Assembly: GCF_002215215.1 (NCBI RefSeq)
Contig: NZ_CP018632.1
Location: 3,468,501 to 3,532,500 of the forward strand
DNA length: 64,000 bases
Direction of reading: 5' to 3'
Origin: Granulosicoccus antarcticus IMCC3135
GTDB taxonomy: Bacteria > Pseudomonadota > Gammaproteobacteria > Granulosicoccales > Granulosicoccaceae
Shown: positions 34,940-42,884 of the stretch, piece by piece
Numbering within the stretch: position 1 is the first letter of the stretch
Layout: each line of letters starts with the position of its first letter
Translations under genes and position numbers: made by a program
The notes under the pieces: model-generated
The model's input: only the letters and a program-made list of their open reading frames with translations
Told to the model about the DNA's origin: nothing
The model's database searches: none

Positions 34940-37720
34940 TCAGTGTTCCGTTCGCGAATCAGGCTCATGTCCTGTCGCTGTATCGGCTGGCAGGTCGAAC
35001 GCAAACACCGTACTCCCCGGGCCGGTGTGAGCCACATGTAGATGTCCGCCATGATGTTCAGCGATGTGGCGCGAGATGGGTAGCCCCAGCCCGGTGCCCA
35101 GAGACTCGCCTGCATTGGCACGGCTGGCCTGATGAAATTTTTCGAAGACATGTTCGACATCGTCGGCTGCGATGCCCGCCCCGTTATCTTCCACTTCGAT
35201 ACGGTAGCCATCGTCAGTGCTGGACAGACGCAGTTGCACACGACCCGCAGTCGGGTCGCAGAATTTGACTGAATTGGACAGCAGGTTGACGAGTAGCTGG
35301 ATGATGCGATCGCTATCGACATTAAGTGATATGGCCTCGTCCGGAAGTGTCTGTACAAGCTCGATGTCACGTTCGCGAAAAAGCTGACTGACGGTGGCGA
35401 GAGAATCGGTAACAAGACGCCGTAGATCGCACACCTCGTGACGCCACTCCATCCGGCCCGATTCAATCTTGGCAAGATCCAGCACCTGATCAACAAGTCG
35501 CGTCAAGCGCTCGGACTCCTTGACAACGATACCCAGAAACTCTTCACGTTGCGCGGTTTCCATCTCCGGGTTGGTGAGCAGGATCTCGGAGAAGGCACGG
35601 ATGGAGGTTAGTGGGGAGCGCAGTTCATGACTAACCGTTGCAACAAATTCATCCTTGAGTCGATCAAGCTCCTGCAGTCGCTCATTGGCAGAACGTAGCT
35701 CGTCTGTGGCTTTCTCAAGCTGGCGGGACTGACGTTCGAGGCGACGACTGTGGCTGCGTACCTTGGAGCTTTCTTCCAGAATACTGAGCACACTCTCAAT
35801 GCTCGGCGCGGTGCCACCGGTGATCGAATCGATCATGACGCGCGCCGAGGCCGCACCAATTGCCCCGGCCAGCAGCCGCTCGCAACGTTCAACCAGTACG
35901 GGTGCTGCAATCGCCTGGCGACGCTCGTTGTTATCAACCGAAGAATGTGTCTGAGTGGCGCCTAGCACCTCGGCAAAGGCTTGCGAGGTGCGTACCGGGC
36001 CCAGAAAACGACTGAGCAGGGCTTCCAGATCAGCCACTGATGCGTGGCCTGGTAATGAGTCGACGTCCAGAGCTCGGCCACCATCATTGAAGACATCCAC
36101 GAAACGCGCCGCCTGCACGCGCTCGTTAACCGAACGGGTGCCGAACAGCGAGAGCGTGACGAACAAGCCGGTATTCGCCAGCAAGCTCCAGAACAGTGAA
36201 TGGCTAATGGGATCGAGTCCCTGCAAGCCGAATAGTGCAAAGGGGCGAAGCAAGGCGATACCCATTGGCCCTTCGTCGAGCAAATCTGAGGGTAGCCAGC
36301 CGGCCTGTGCAAACTCTGGCAGCAGCAATGTGTAGAGCCAGATCACAAATCCTGCAACAAGCCCTGCGATCGCGCCAATCCGACTCGCCGCTTTCCAGTA
36401 GAGCCCGAACAGTACGGCAGGTGTAAATTGCGCCACGGCGCAGAAGGACACCAGGCCGATGGTCACCAGTGAGTACGATTCACCGACCAGATAGAAATGC
36501 AGATAGGCAAGCAGCATCAGTACGATAATGGTCACACGACGTATGCGTATCAGTGTTCGTCCTGCATCCAGCCTGGTGGTGAATAGTCGTCCGCGCGTGC
36601 GCAGTAGTATCGGCATGACCAGCTCGTTCGATACCATCGTCGTGAGGGCAATGGTGGCAACGATGACCATGCCGGTGGCGGCCGAGAGTCCGCCCAGGAA
36701 GACAAACAAGGCAAGTTTGGCATGCTGTTCGGCCAACGGTAGTGTCAACACATAGGTGTCCGGATCGACGCTGCCAGCTGCAAAGCGCATCTCGCCGGCA
36801 AATCCGAGTGGCAGCACGAACAGGTTGATAACCAGCAGATAGAGCGGGAACAGCCACATGGCGCGGCGCACATGGTTTTCATCGACGTTTTCTACCACTG
36901 CCATGTGGAATTGGCGTGGCAGGAACATGATGGCAACCATGGACAGGAGCGTCAGTGACAGCCAGCTGGTGTAACCACCGGGTAGGCTTTGTGTTGTCAC
37001 AAGGGACAGTAGTCGCGGGTCTGTCGAGGCCTGGCGAAACAGCTCTCCGGGTCCGTCGTACAGTCCAAAGGTGACCCACAATCCAACGGCAAGAAAGGCG
37101 ACAAGCTTGAACAGCGACTCGAAAGCCACGGCTGCGACCATCCCTTCATGGCGTTCGGTCGCATCCACGTTACGTGCTCCGAACAGGATCGTGAAAGCCG
37201 CCATTGCCAGTGCAATCCAGAGCGCGGTATCCTGCCAGGGCGAGGCATGAGCGGCGGCATTGCCCAGTTCAGGGTAGTCGCGCAACACCGCGTAGCTTGT
37301 CGACACTGCTTTCAATTGGAGCGAGATATAGGGCAGGATACCGACCACTGCAACGACGGTGACAAGGCCACCGAGCAGGGCGCTTTTACCATAGCGTGAG
37401 GCAATGAAATCTGCGATCGAATTCAGTCGTTGCTGGCGGGAGATGCGAATGATCTTCCTGAGCACGAACCACCACGTTGCGGCCATCAGAGTGGGCCCAA
37501 GGTAGATGGGCAGAAAACCAATGCCCGTGCTGGCGGCACGCCCGACACTGCCGTAGTAGGTCCAGGCTGTGCAATAGACGGCCATGGACAGGGTGTAGAC
37601 GTAGGGATTTGCAATCAGGCTACGGTTGGCGGCAGCGGCGCGCTCGCCAAGGTGGGCGATGAGGAACAGTAATCCCAGGTAGCCGAGTGAGGCGCCCAGG
37701 ATGACGCCGCCTGACAACAT
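34940..37720 (-). CDS. Na+/solute symporter - histidine kinase fusion (CbrA/CrbS type)
   Basis: Membrane protein of 926 residues. Residues 1 to about 510 are a Na+:solute symporter with about thirteen helices (TLSMAVYCTAWTYYGSVGRA, VGILPYISLQLKAVSTSY, and NSIADFIASRYGKS). A helical linker with coiled coil (about 640-700, SRRLERQSRQLEKATDELR) leads to the kinase: phosphoacceptor VATVSHELRSPLTSIRAFSE, N box LLSNSVKFCDP, VEDNGAGIAADD and GTGLGLPISRHIAEHHGG. All catalytic boxes are intact. Relatives sense or carry acetate (CrbS) or histidine (CbrA) and switch carbon use; here the ligand is not known. Operon order: receiver, small membrane protein, this gene, DUF294 protein, exonuclease. Confidence 0.9.
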   Translation of the reverse strand: MLSGGVILGASLGYLGLLFLIAHLGERAAAANRSLIANPYVYTLSMAVYCTAWTYYGSVGRAASTGIGFLPIYLGPTLMAATWWFVLRKIIRISRQQRLNSIADFIASRYGKSALLGGLVTVVAVVGILPYISLQLKAVSTSYAVLRDYPELGNAAAHASPWQDTALWIALAMAAFTILFGARNVDATERHEGMVAAVAFESLFKLVAFLAVGLWVTFGLYDGPGELFRQASTDPRLLSLVTTQSLPGGYTSWLSLTLLSMVAIMFLPRQFHMAVVENVDENHVRRAMWLFPLYLLVINLFVLPLGFAGEMRFAAGSVDPDTYVLTLPLAEQHAKLALFVFLGGLSAATGMVIVATIALTTMVSNELVMPILLRTRGRLFTTRLDAGRTLIRIRRVTIIVLMLLAYLHFYLVGESYSLVTIGLVSFCAVAQFTPAVLFGLYWKAASRIGAIAGLVAGFVIWLYTLLLPEFAQAGWLPSDLLDEGPMGIALLRPFALFGLQGLDPISHSLFWSLLANTGLFVTLSLFGTRSVNERVQAARFVDVFNDGGRALDVDSLPGHASVADLEALLSRFLGPVRTSQAFAEVLGATQTHSSVDNNERRQAIAAPVLVERCERLLAGAIGAASARVMIDSITGGTAPSIESVLSILEESSKVRSHSRRLERQSRQLEKATDELRSANERLQELDRLKDEFVATVSHELRSPLTSIRAFSEILLTNPEMETAQREEFLGIVVKESERLTRLVDQVLDLAKIESGRMEWRHEVCDLRRLVTDSLATVSQLFRERDIELVQTLPDEAISLNVDSDRIIQLLVNLLSNSVKFCDPTAGRVQLRLSSTDDGYRIEVEDNGAGIAADDVEHVFEKFHQASRANAGESLGTGLGLPISRHIAEHHGGHLHVAHTGPGSTVFAFDLPADTATGHEPDSRTEH

Positions 37721-37996
37721 TCAGCTATCCGTGTCAGGTCGCCGGCTTGCTGCCGACAGACCGACATTGTCTTCAGTGCTGTCCCGGTTCGCGCCGTTGT
37801 TGCCACCTCGCTCGCACATCACGGCGAGTCCGGCGATCAGTAAGGCCCAGACAACAAAGACATGCAGAAACAGCAGCGGTATACCGAACACCTGCGTATT
37901 GCGATCAAACAGCGCGAGTAGTGGATAGTTCAGGGCGAGTACGCCTGCGACCGCCAATGTGCTGAAGCCGGCCCCGGACTGCCAGGCAGGCTTCAT
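37721..37996 (-). CDS. Small membrane protein, probable accessory of the symporter-kinase
   Basis: 91 residues with two predicted membrane helices (FSTLAVAGVLALNYPLLALF and VFGIPLLFLHVFVVWALLIAGLAV) and a polar tail. Short two-helix proteins often precede Na+/solute symporters and act as small subunits. The pattern FDRNTQVFGIPLLFLHVF resembles those, but I cannot name the family with certainty. It overlaps the receiver gene by 4 bases and its stop directly abuts the symporter-kinase start, so it is translationally coupled to both. Confidence 0.7.
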   Translation of the reverse strand: MKPAWQSGAGFSTLAVAGVLALNYPLLALFDRNTQVFGIPLLFLHVFVVWALLIAGLAVMCERGGNNGANRDSTEDNVGLSAASRRPDTDS

Positions 37997-38364
37997 GCCT
38001 CACCGAGCAAGGTGGCTACCCGCTCGACAAGCTCACGGGTGGAGAAGGGTTTGGTCAGATAATCGTTGGCACCGGCAGCAAGGCCTTTTTCCCGTTCAAT
38101 CTCACGGCCCCGGGCGGTCAGCATCAGCACCCGCACCTCTCGAGTACGCTCATCGGCGCGCAGTGTGGAGCAGACGGTGTAACCATCAAGCGTTGGCAGA
38201 TTGACATCCAGCAGGATCAGATCAGGCAATAAGTCAGCGACGGCATCCAGTGCATCCTGGCCATCGGCAACGCAGCGCACAGTGTGGCCTGCCTGTTTCA
38301 TCAGGAATTCGAGCGAGAGGGCGATGTTGCGTTCGTCCTCCACGATGAGTATTTCGTGTGCCAT
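37993..38364 (-). CDS. Single-domain response regulator of the symporter-kinase operon
   Basis: Receiver of about 123 residues. Seen: acidic pair IVEDERN, phosphoacceptor in DLILLDVNLPTLDGY, Thr in LMLTARGREIE and Lys in ANDYLTKPFSTREL. There is no DNA-binding domain, unlike CrbR and CbrB, the partners of CrbS and CbrA. I start at the ATG at 38364 (MAHEILIVEDE); the frame extends 15 codons upstream without similarity. First gene of the operon; the stop overlaps the next start (ATGA). It presumably receives phosphate from the symporter-kinase, with an output through protein contact. Confidence 0.85.
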   Translation of the reverse strand: MAHEILIVEDERNIALSLEFLMKQAGHTVRCVADGQDALDAVADLLPDLILLDVNLPTLDGYTVCSTLRADERTREVRVLMLTARGREIEREKGLAAGANDYLTKPFSTRELVERVATLLGEA

Positions 38365-38461
38365 GTGATCAGTATACTGCGCGTACACACCGAGTGCACC
38401 CCCGGACATTGCGCAGGATCAAGTCTAGCCTCGATTGATCAGGAAAAATTCGAATCAGGGG

Positions 38462-39721
38462 TCAGATCGAATCGCTTGTCTTGTGCCCCGTAGACGTTGC
38501 AGGACCTTGATGGGTCATGGATGTTGTCTGATCAAGACGTGGGTGCGACTCTCTGAAGACAGAGCGCAGCTCATCTTCTGTATCCATGCCAAGTATGGTT
38601 TCCTTCAATACATGTACTGCGGCCAATACATCGCCGGTATGGCCCGACTCGGAAATCGTATGCATATTGCGTATGGGCAGGCCTATTGATGTGGCAGCAC
38701 TATCAACGCCTGCAAATACCGACGCCATGCCATCAGTGCCTGTATCACGGCCAGTGACATCGATCTGAAACGGGATGTCGAATTTTTTTGCTGTCTGCCT
38801 GATTCGAACATTGAGCTGCTCACTGACGATCGAGCCCGTTGACAGCGTAAAACCCTTGCCCATCTCCAGGGGCTGCATTTTTCGATTACTGATACCCGGT
38901 GCTGCAACGTAATCATGATTCACATCAACAGCAATGAGCACATCAGGTTTCAGCTCACCGGCCAGAACACGTGAGCCGAACCGTCCGATCTCTTCATGCG
39001 AGGCTATCGCATACAGGCATCGTACGTTATGGGTGCCTCCAGCCTCGACCACCAGTCGCGCCACTTCCGCCGTAATAAAGCAACCCAGGCCATTGTCCAG
39101 ATAAGCGCCGGTGAAGGTATCCGGGCTGAAGCCCTGTTTGATGGGGCGATCAAGCAAAATGGGGTCGCCGGGACGCAGGCCAAGACGTTTGACTTGTTCT
39201 GATCGGTGTCTGCCATGCATCTGCAAGTCGAGATACAGGGAATTGGGCCGAATACCTTTGCGTCCGGAGCTCAGATCGGAGTTTACAAAATGAATCGCGC
39301 CCAGGGCTTCAATAGTGCCGCCTTTGAGGCTTCGATACTGGCCCGGCTCGTCAGGCTCTTCACTGAACACAGTGACCTCATGACCCACCAGTGTGTTGGG
39401 TAGAAATGAATCACTGTTGATCCAGATTTTTCCATCGCTACTGATTTTGCGAATCTGCAGGCGAATCTTGTCAGCATGACCAACCAGCATGATGCTGAAT
39501 CGTTTGTCTTCACCCGGGTGGGAATCCCATACCACGCTGGCATTGCCAACGTATTTATGCATGCCCCAGGAGTCTGGCATGAAGCCGTCAAAGTACGGCT
39601 TCAGTACGCCAAGCGTCATTGCTGATTCGAAGCCGACCGGACTGGGTGCGGAGATAATGTCTCGCATCAGACCGAATTGCTCTTCGGGCATGGGTGAGGT
39701 CCAGGGTTTGACAATACTCAT
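38462..39721 (-). CDS. M42 family (glutamyl aminopeptidase/endoglucanase-type) metallopeptidase
   Basis: Cytoplasmic zinc or cobalt aminopeptidase of 419 residues, slightly longer than the usual 340-360. Seen in order: first metal His in LVGHADKIRLQ, bridging Asp in GAYLDNGLGCF, catalytic Glu pair SHEEIGRFGS, metal Asp in IAVDVNHDY, and last His in SESGHTGDVLAAV; so the dinuclear site is complete. The early SAPSPVGFE is the family opening. The C-terminal 30 residues are polar and extra. The gene is alone, upstream of the secretion locus but on the minus strand, with 57 bases to the TPR-dioxygenase stop. It could be co-transcribed with that gene; a role in processing the peptide is conceivable but unsupported. 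Confidence 0.85.
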   Translation of the reverse strand: MSIVKPWTSPMPEEQFGLMRDIISAPSPVGFESAMTLGVLKPYFDGFMPDSWGMHKYVGNASVVWDSHPGEDKRFSIMLVGHADKIRLQIRKISSDGKIWINSDSFLPNTLVGHEVTVFSEEPDEPGQYRSLKGGTIEALGAIHFVNSDLSSGRKGIRPNSLYLDLQMHGRHRSEQVKRLGLRPGDPILLDRPIKQGFSPDTFTGAYLDNGLGCFITAEVARLVVEAGGTHNVRCLYAIASHEEIGRFGSRVLAGELKPDVLIAVDVNHDYVAAPGISNRKMQPLEMGKGFTLSTGSIVSEQLNVRIRQTAKKFDIPFQIDVTGRDTGTDGMASVFAGVDSAATSIGLPIRNMHTISESGHTGDVLAAVHVLKETILGMDTEDELRSVFRESHPRLDQTTSMTHQGPATSTGHKTSDSI

Positions 39722-39778
39722 GCAGTTTGCTTGTGCTCAGTGAACAGGAATGTCTACAGAAGTTCAGTCTGACATGCA

Positions 39779-41653
39779 TCAACGCGGTGTATTCACGCCA
39801 GCTCCGGGTTGAATGGCCCAGTCAAACAGATGACGATGTTCTGCCGGAATCTGTCGGTATTCAACAGAGTCTATCTGTAGCGGCGGCTGGTTTCTGAAGT
39901 TCTTGTTGTCCACGAACCATGAGCGGTGATAAACCATATTGACGATGGGGCGCACCTGTTCAGTTCGGTTTCCCTGGCCTTTGTGGGTCAACGCCAGATC
40001 CATCAGATAACAGGAGCCTGCCGGAACGATTGGTGCCTGGTAATCGAGACGGTTGGATGCACGCTTTGAGAGTCGATGACTGCCTTTCTTGACAAGCGTT
40101 GTGCCATTGTCTTCATTGACAGAAACCAGCGGAATCATGGTCGTAACAGCCACTGGTGGCAATGCCATGGGCTCATCATCTGGCGTGTCGGTAAACAATG
40201 CGCGATGATCCTTGTGGCCGTGCTGATCACGAGAACCGGGTAAGGATGTCGCACAGACGGTAGAGCCGATAATCACTTGTTCGCCCAATAGTCTTTTCAT
40301 CAGTGGCATCATGAATGCATTGGCATAGAATTCAGGATTGTTGAAGGCTCCACTGAGCGCCAGGCTGACCTGAAAACGACGATCGCCGATTTGCAGGGCA
40401 GAGCTGTGTTTACGGTTGGTGAAGTAGCGCCGGTAGCGATTCAGGAATTCCTCGTGGCACTGTTCAATGAGTTCCGTCGAGTACACATTGTGAATCACCA
40501 GCGTACCGTAGAGCTGGTAGAGCTTTGCTGCCAACGAGAGTTTGGCGGGGTCGCAGGCGCCACTGAATCGCTCTTCGTCAGTTAATGTGATTGTCGGCAC
40601 AATATCGTCTAATGCAGCTGAGACTTCACACTCGTTGAGCTCCACAGCCAGTTCAAGTTTGCGATGGAGTTGCAGAGTCTGGTCGGCATTGGCCTGTTCA
40701 AGCGACTGTTTGAAATGATCAATAGCTTCGCCAAATTCAAGATTGTGCAACAACATCGATGCCAGTTCTGTCCGTATCTGGACATTGTCGGGGCTGGCTA
40801 GAAGCATTGTTTGCAAAAGCGGTAGTGATCGGTGAATGTTCCCGAGCCTGGCGTGGAGTCTGGCGAGTGCCAGTCGTATTTGGGTGCAATCGCTGTTGTT
40901 CTTGCAAGCGGTCTCAAGCAGTCGACGCGCACGCTGTTCTCGCCTGTTATCCAGATAGTCGTCCGAATACAGAAGAACATGTTCGGTTGATTGCAAGCTG
41001 AGAACATCCAGAATGTCCAACAGATCACTGATTCCGGCACGCAAACGCCTGCGAGTAATACGGCGATCTGTTCGCGATTCACCAGGATGGTTAAGCAGCG
41101 TAGAGAGCTCTGTCAACAAGCCACTGATGATCGCACCAGAGAGTTGTCTATCCATCCGATCAGTAGAGGGTAAGCGCTCGGTGCACACCCTCATGAAAGC
41201 AGTCATGGCTGCTTGTTCATGTGGTTTTACATCCATCGGTGAGCCATCAATCAGACAGCTCAAGGCTTTGCATGCGCTGTCGAAGTGCTGATGCAAGGTG
41301 CTGCCTAGTAGTCGACTGATGTCGGGGGGCAGCGTAGGTTTATCTTGTGCCGTGTCGGCATGCTGGATGAGTGGCAGATTCGATGCAGCCTCAAGCCACG
41401 TCGATAACAGTGGCCAGCGCATTTTCAGCAACGACCGGTAGCGCACCAAAGTATCGGCTTCCAGTAACGGTAACCTGTGCTCCACATCCACTGAATCAAA
41501 TAGTTGCAGGAACGTGGAAGCCTCGCTCTGGCCGTTATATTGACTGCTGTCACTCTGTTGAGAGGTGTCCACACACAACGTGATCTGTTGTTCAGCCAGT
41601 GCCAGCAATCGTGCAGACAGCACATCGCCTGGTTCGTCTTTACTCAAGGCCAT
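39779..41653 (-). CDS. TPR-like protein with C-terminal PhyH-type Fe(II)/2-oxoglutarate dioxygenase
   Basis: 624 residues. Residues 1-235 are helical and unassigned; about 240-345 look like TPR repeats (RRLLETACKNNSDCTQIRLA, ARLHARLGNIHRSLPLLQTM, ASMLLHNLEFGEAIDHFKQS). About 375-615 is a phytanoyl-CoA-dioxygenase-like domain with iron ligands H480 and D482 in HGHKDHRALF, distal H557 in LALTHKGQG and a 2-oxoglutarate-binding R568 in VRPIVNMVY, so the active site looks complete. The C-terminal domain is a close paralogue of the last domain of the fusion protein at 48541-50769. It reads divergently from the GSGK peptide gene across 763 bases. I infer that it hydroxylates a peptide or residue in this system; the substrate is unproven. 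Confidence 0.8.
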   Translation of the reverse strand: MALSKDEPGDVLSARLLALAEQQITLCVDTSQQSDSSQYNGQSEASTFLQLFDSVDVEHRLPLLEADTLVRYRSLLKMRWPLLSTWLEAASNLPLIQHADTAQDKPTLPPDISRLLGSTLHQHFDSACKALSCLIDGSPMDVKPHEQAAMTAFMRVCTERLPSTDRMDRQLSGAIISGLLTELSTLLNHPGESRTDRRITRRRLRAGISDLLDILDVLSLQSTEHVLLYSDDYLDNRREQRARRLLETACKNNSDCTQIRLALARLHARLGNIHRSLPLLQTMLLASPDNVQIRTELASMLLHNLEFGEAIDHFKQSLEQANADQTLQLHRKLELAVELNECEVSAALDDIVPTITLTDEERFSGACDPAKLSLAAKLYQLYGTLVIHNVYSTELIEQCHEEFLNRYRRYFTNRKHSSALQIGDRRFQVSLALSGAFNNPEFYANAFMMPLMKRLLGEQVIIGSTVCATSLPGSRDQHGHKDHRALFTDTPDDEPMALPPVAVTTMIPLVSVNEDNGTTLVKKGSHRLSKRASNRLDYQAPIVPAGSCYLMDLALTHKGQGNRTEQVRPIVNMVYHRSWFVDNKNFRNQPPLQIDSVEYRQIPAEHRHLFDWAIQPGAGVNTPR

Positions 41654-42416
41654 CTCTGCTCTTGGTTGCTCGAAAGTAGTTGGTGTTTGAAAAATACACG
41701 AATCATGAAAGATGCTGATCCATTATTGCAGCGGCCCAATACGGTTCTGTACAACACATCACAGCTGGCTTCTGTCTTACATGATATTCGAGGGGTAATG
41801 CAATGCCAATGATCTATTTTATCTGTTGATTTCGACAATCAATTCATGAGGAACATAGGCTGATTTGTCTGCAAGGCGCAAGCTGTTTCATTTGCTGAAA
41901 TTGCATATTTTGCGTTCCCAGGGCTGGAAGCTATCTCGTTGGTGTCCCGTTAATGGGAATTTCACTATTTTCATTCATCTAGCTGGTAGCTGGAGTCGAG
42001 CATTGGTGTGGCTCAGTCGCCGTGATTGTAGTATTTACCTTCCCAAGGCTGGAACCATTAATGCACGAGTGAGCGCTATTGTAGTATTTACCTTCCCAAG
42101 GCTGGAATCTGAAGCGTTGTTACAGATGGCGATAAATTGTCATATATTCCTTGTATTAAGGCTTTACATTCTTTCAGGTATAGGGTATTTGCGGTTGAGA
42201 ATATTTTTCGATAATAGCTACAAATGTATGAAATTGTATTGGTGTTGCTATTCAAGTCCATGTAACATTTTTCCCATCAACGTAACGTACGTTATAAGCA
42301 GTTATCGGTAGCAGTGAGACGTCACTAACAGGATCGTATTCTGATGGTAACGACGATAGGTTGATAGGGATGTTTCTGCGATTGCGCAAAAAAAATACAG
42401 CTAAGGAGTAGTAGTT
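41654..42416. other. 763-bp control region between the divergent dioxygenase and GSGK peptide genes
   Basis: No credible gene. Locally it is more AT-rich than its surroundings. It holds three copies of a ~30-bp direct repeat (listed separately), a palindrome TTGATT-TCGAC-AATCAA at 41826-41842 and a palindrome TAACGTACGTTA at 42283-42294. The AAGGAG ribosome binding site for the peptide gene lies at 42403-42408. The size and the repeats suggest elaborate regulation. Confidence 0.6.
41901..42107 (+). repeat. Three direct copies of a ~30-bp repeat (TTCCCAAGGCTGGAA core)
   Basis: Copies at 42025-42054 and 42078-42107 are identical over 30 bases: ATTGTAGTATTTACC followed by the core TTCCCAAGGCTGGAA. 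A diverged copy, TTGCATATTTTGCG plus TTCCCAGGGCTGGAA, lies at 41901-41929. The two perfect copies start 53 bases apart, close to five helical turns. The core is an imperfect dyad (TTCC-N7-GGAA). They lie 310-516 bases upstream of the GSGK peptide start and are probably binding sites of an unknown regulator. Confidence 0.8.
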
Positions 42417-42788
42417 ATGGGAAGTACTTCAAACCTTCACTTCGAAGAATACCTGACAGGCCAGGAAGGCGTCTCTGCTGGTGGATCCGGTAAAGGTAGT
42501 GGCAAGGGCAGTGGTAAAGGAAGCGGCAAGGGAAGCGGCAAGGGCAGTGGTAAAGGAAGCGGTAAAGGAAGCGGTAAAGGGAGTGGCAAGGGAAGCGGTA
42601 AAGGAAGTGGCAAAGGAAGTGGCAAAGGAAGTGGTAGTGGCAAAGGAAGCGGCAGCGGCAAGGGCAGCAACGGCAGTGGTGGCAAGGGCGGTTCAGGCGG
42701 TTCGGGTGGTGGTTCCGGTTCGGGCGGCGGTTCTGGTTCAGGCGGCGGTTCTGGTGGTTCCGGCGGTAAGAGTGGCGACTGCTGGTAG
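42417..42788 (+). CDS. Repetitive GSGK peptide, candidate secreted precursor
   Basis: 123 residues. A 22-residue head, MGSTSNLHFEEYLTGQEGVS then AG, is followed by twelve perfect GSGK repeats (residues 23-70), two GSGSGK units, and a Gly/Ser tail that ends KSGDCW. Across the repeats the codons differ almost only at third positions (GGA/GGC/GGT, AGC/AGT, AAA/AAG; one TCC Ser), so this protein frame is under selection and is not a chance reading of simple DNA. AAGGAG lies 8 bases upstream of the ATG, and a hairpin-T6 terminator follows 22 bases after the stop. There is no Sec signal; the head ends VSAGG, like a double-glycine leader. A type I exporter is encoded next. I infer an exported, modified peptide; its function is unknown. 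Confidence 0.8.
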   Translation: MGSTSNLHFEEYLTGQEGVSAGGSGKGSGKGSGKGSGKGSGKGSGKGSGKGSGKGSGKGSGKGSGKGSGKGSGSGKGSGSGKGSNGSGGKGGSGGSGGGSGSGGGSGSGGGSGGSGGKSGDCW

Positions 42789-42810
42789 AATCTAGGCAAG
42801 TCGTTATAGG

Positions 42811-42842
42811 ATCCGGTCGCCGCTTGTGCGGCTGGATTTTTT
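42811..42842 (+). terminator. Rho-independent terminator after the GSGK peptide gene
   Basis: Stem GCCGC-TTGT-GCGGC (42819-42832) inside an outer ATCC/GGAT pairing (42811-42837), followed by six T residues (42837-42842). It lies between the peptide gene and the transporter gene on the same strand, so most transcripts would end after the peptide, with read-through or a separate promoter serving the exporter. Confidence 0.75.
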
Positions 42843-42884
42843 GCTTAACGATAACTTCAATCGAAAACATACCAAACCAGACGC

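Noticed and set aside
38410-38480. GAATCAGGGGTCAGATCGAATC stretch as a REP-type element
   Set aside because: It reminded me of repeats seen in other proteobacteria, but there is no second copy or clear hairpin in the window.
41901-42107. CRISPR array reading of the three 30-bp repeats
   Set aside because: Only three copies, spacers of very different length (95 and 23 bases), no cas genes.
41865-42311. 148-codon plus-strand frame in the control region of the peptide system
   Set aside because: It covers the 30-bp repeats and palindromes, has odd composition and no ribosome binding site.
42437-42799. Minus-strand open frame rich in Pro-Leu repeats, and plus-strand KEAARE-like frame, over the GSGK gene
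   Set aside because: They are shadows of repetitive DNA: no ribosome binding site, no defined ends, and codon variation fits only the GSGK frame.
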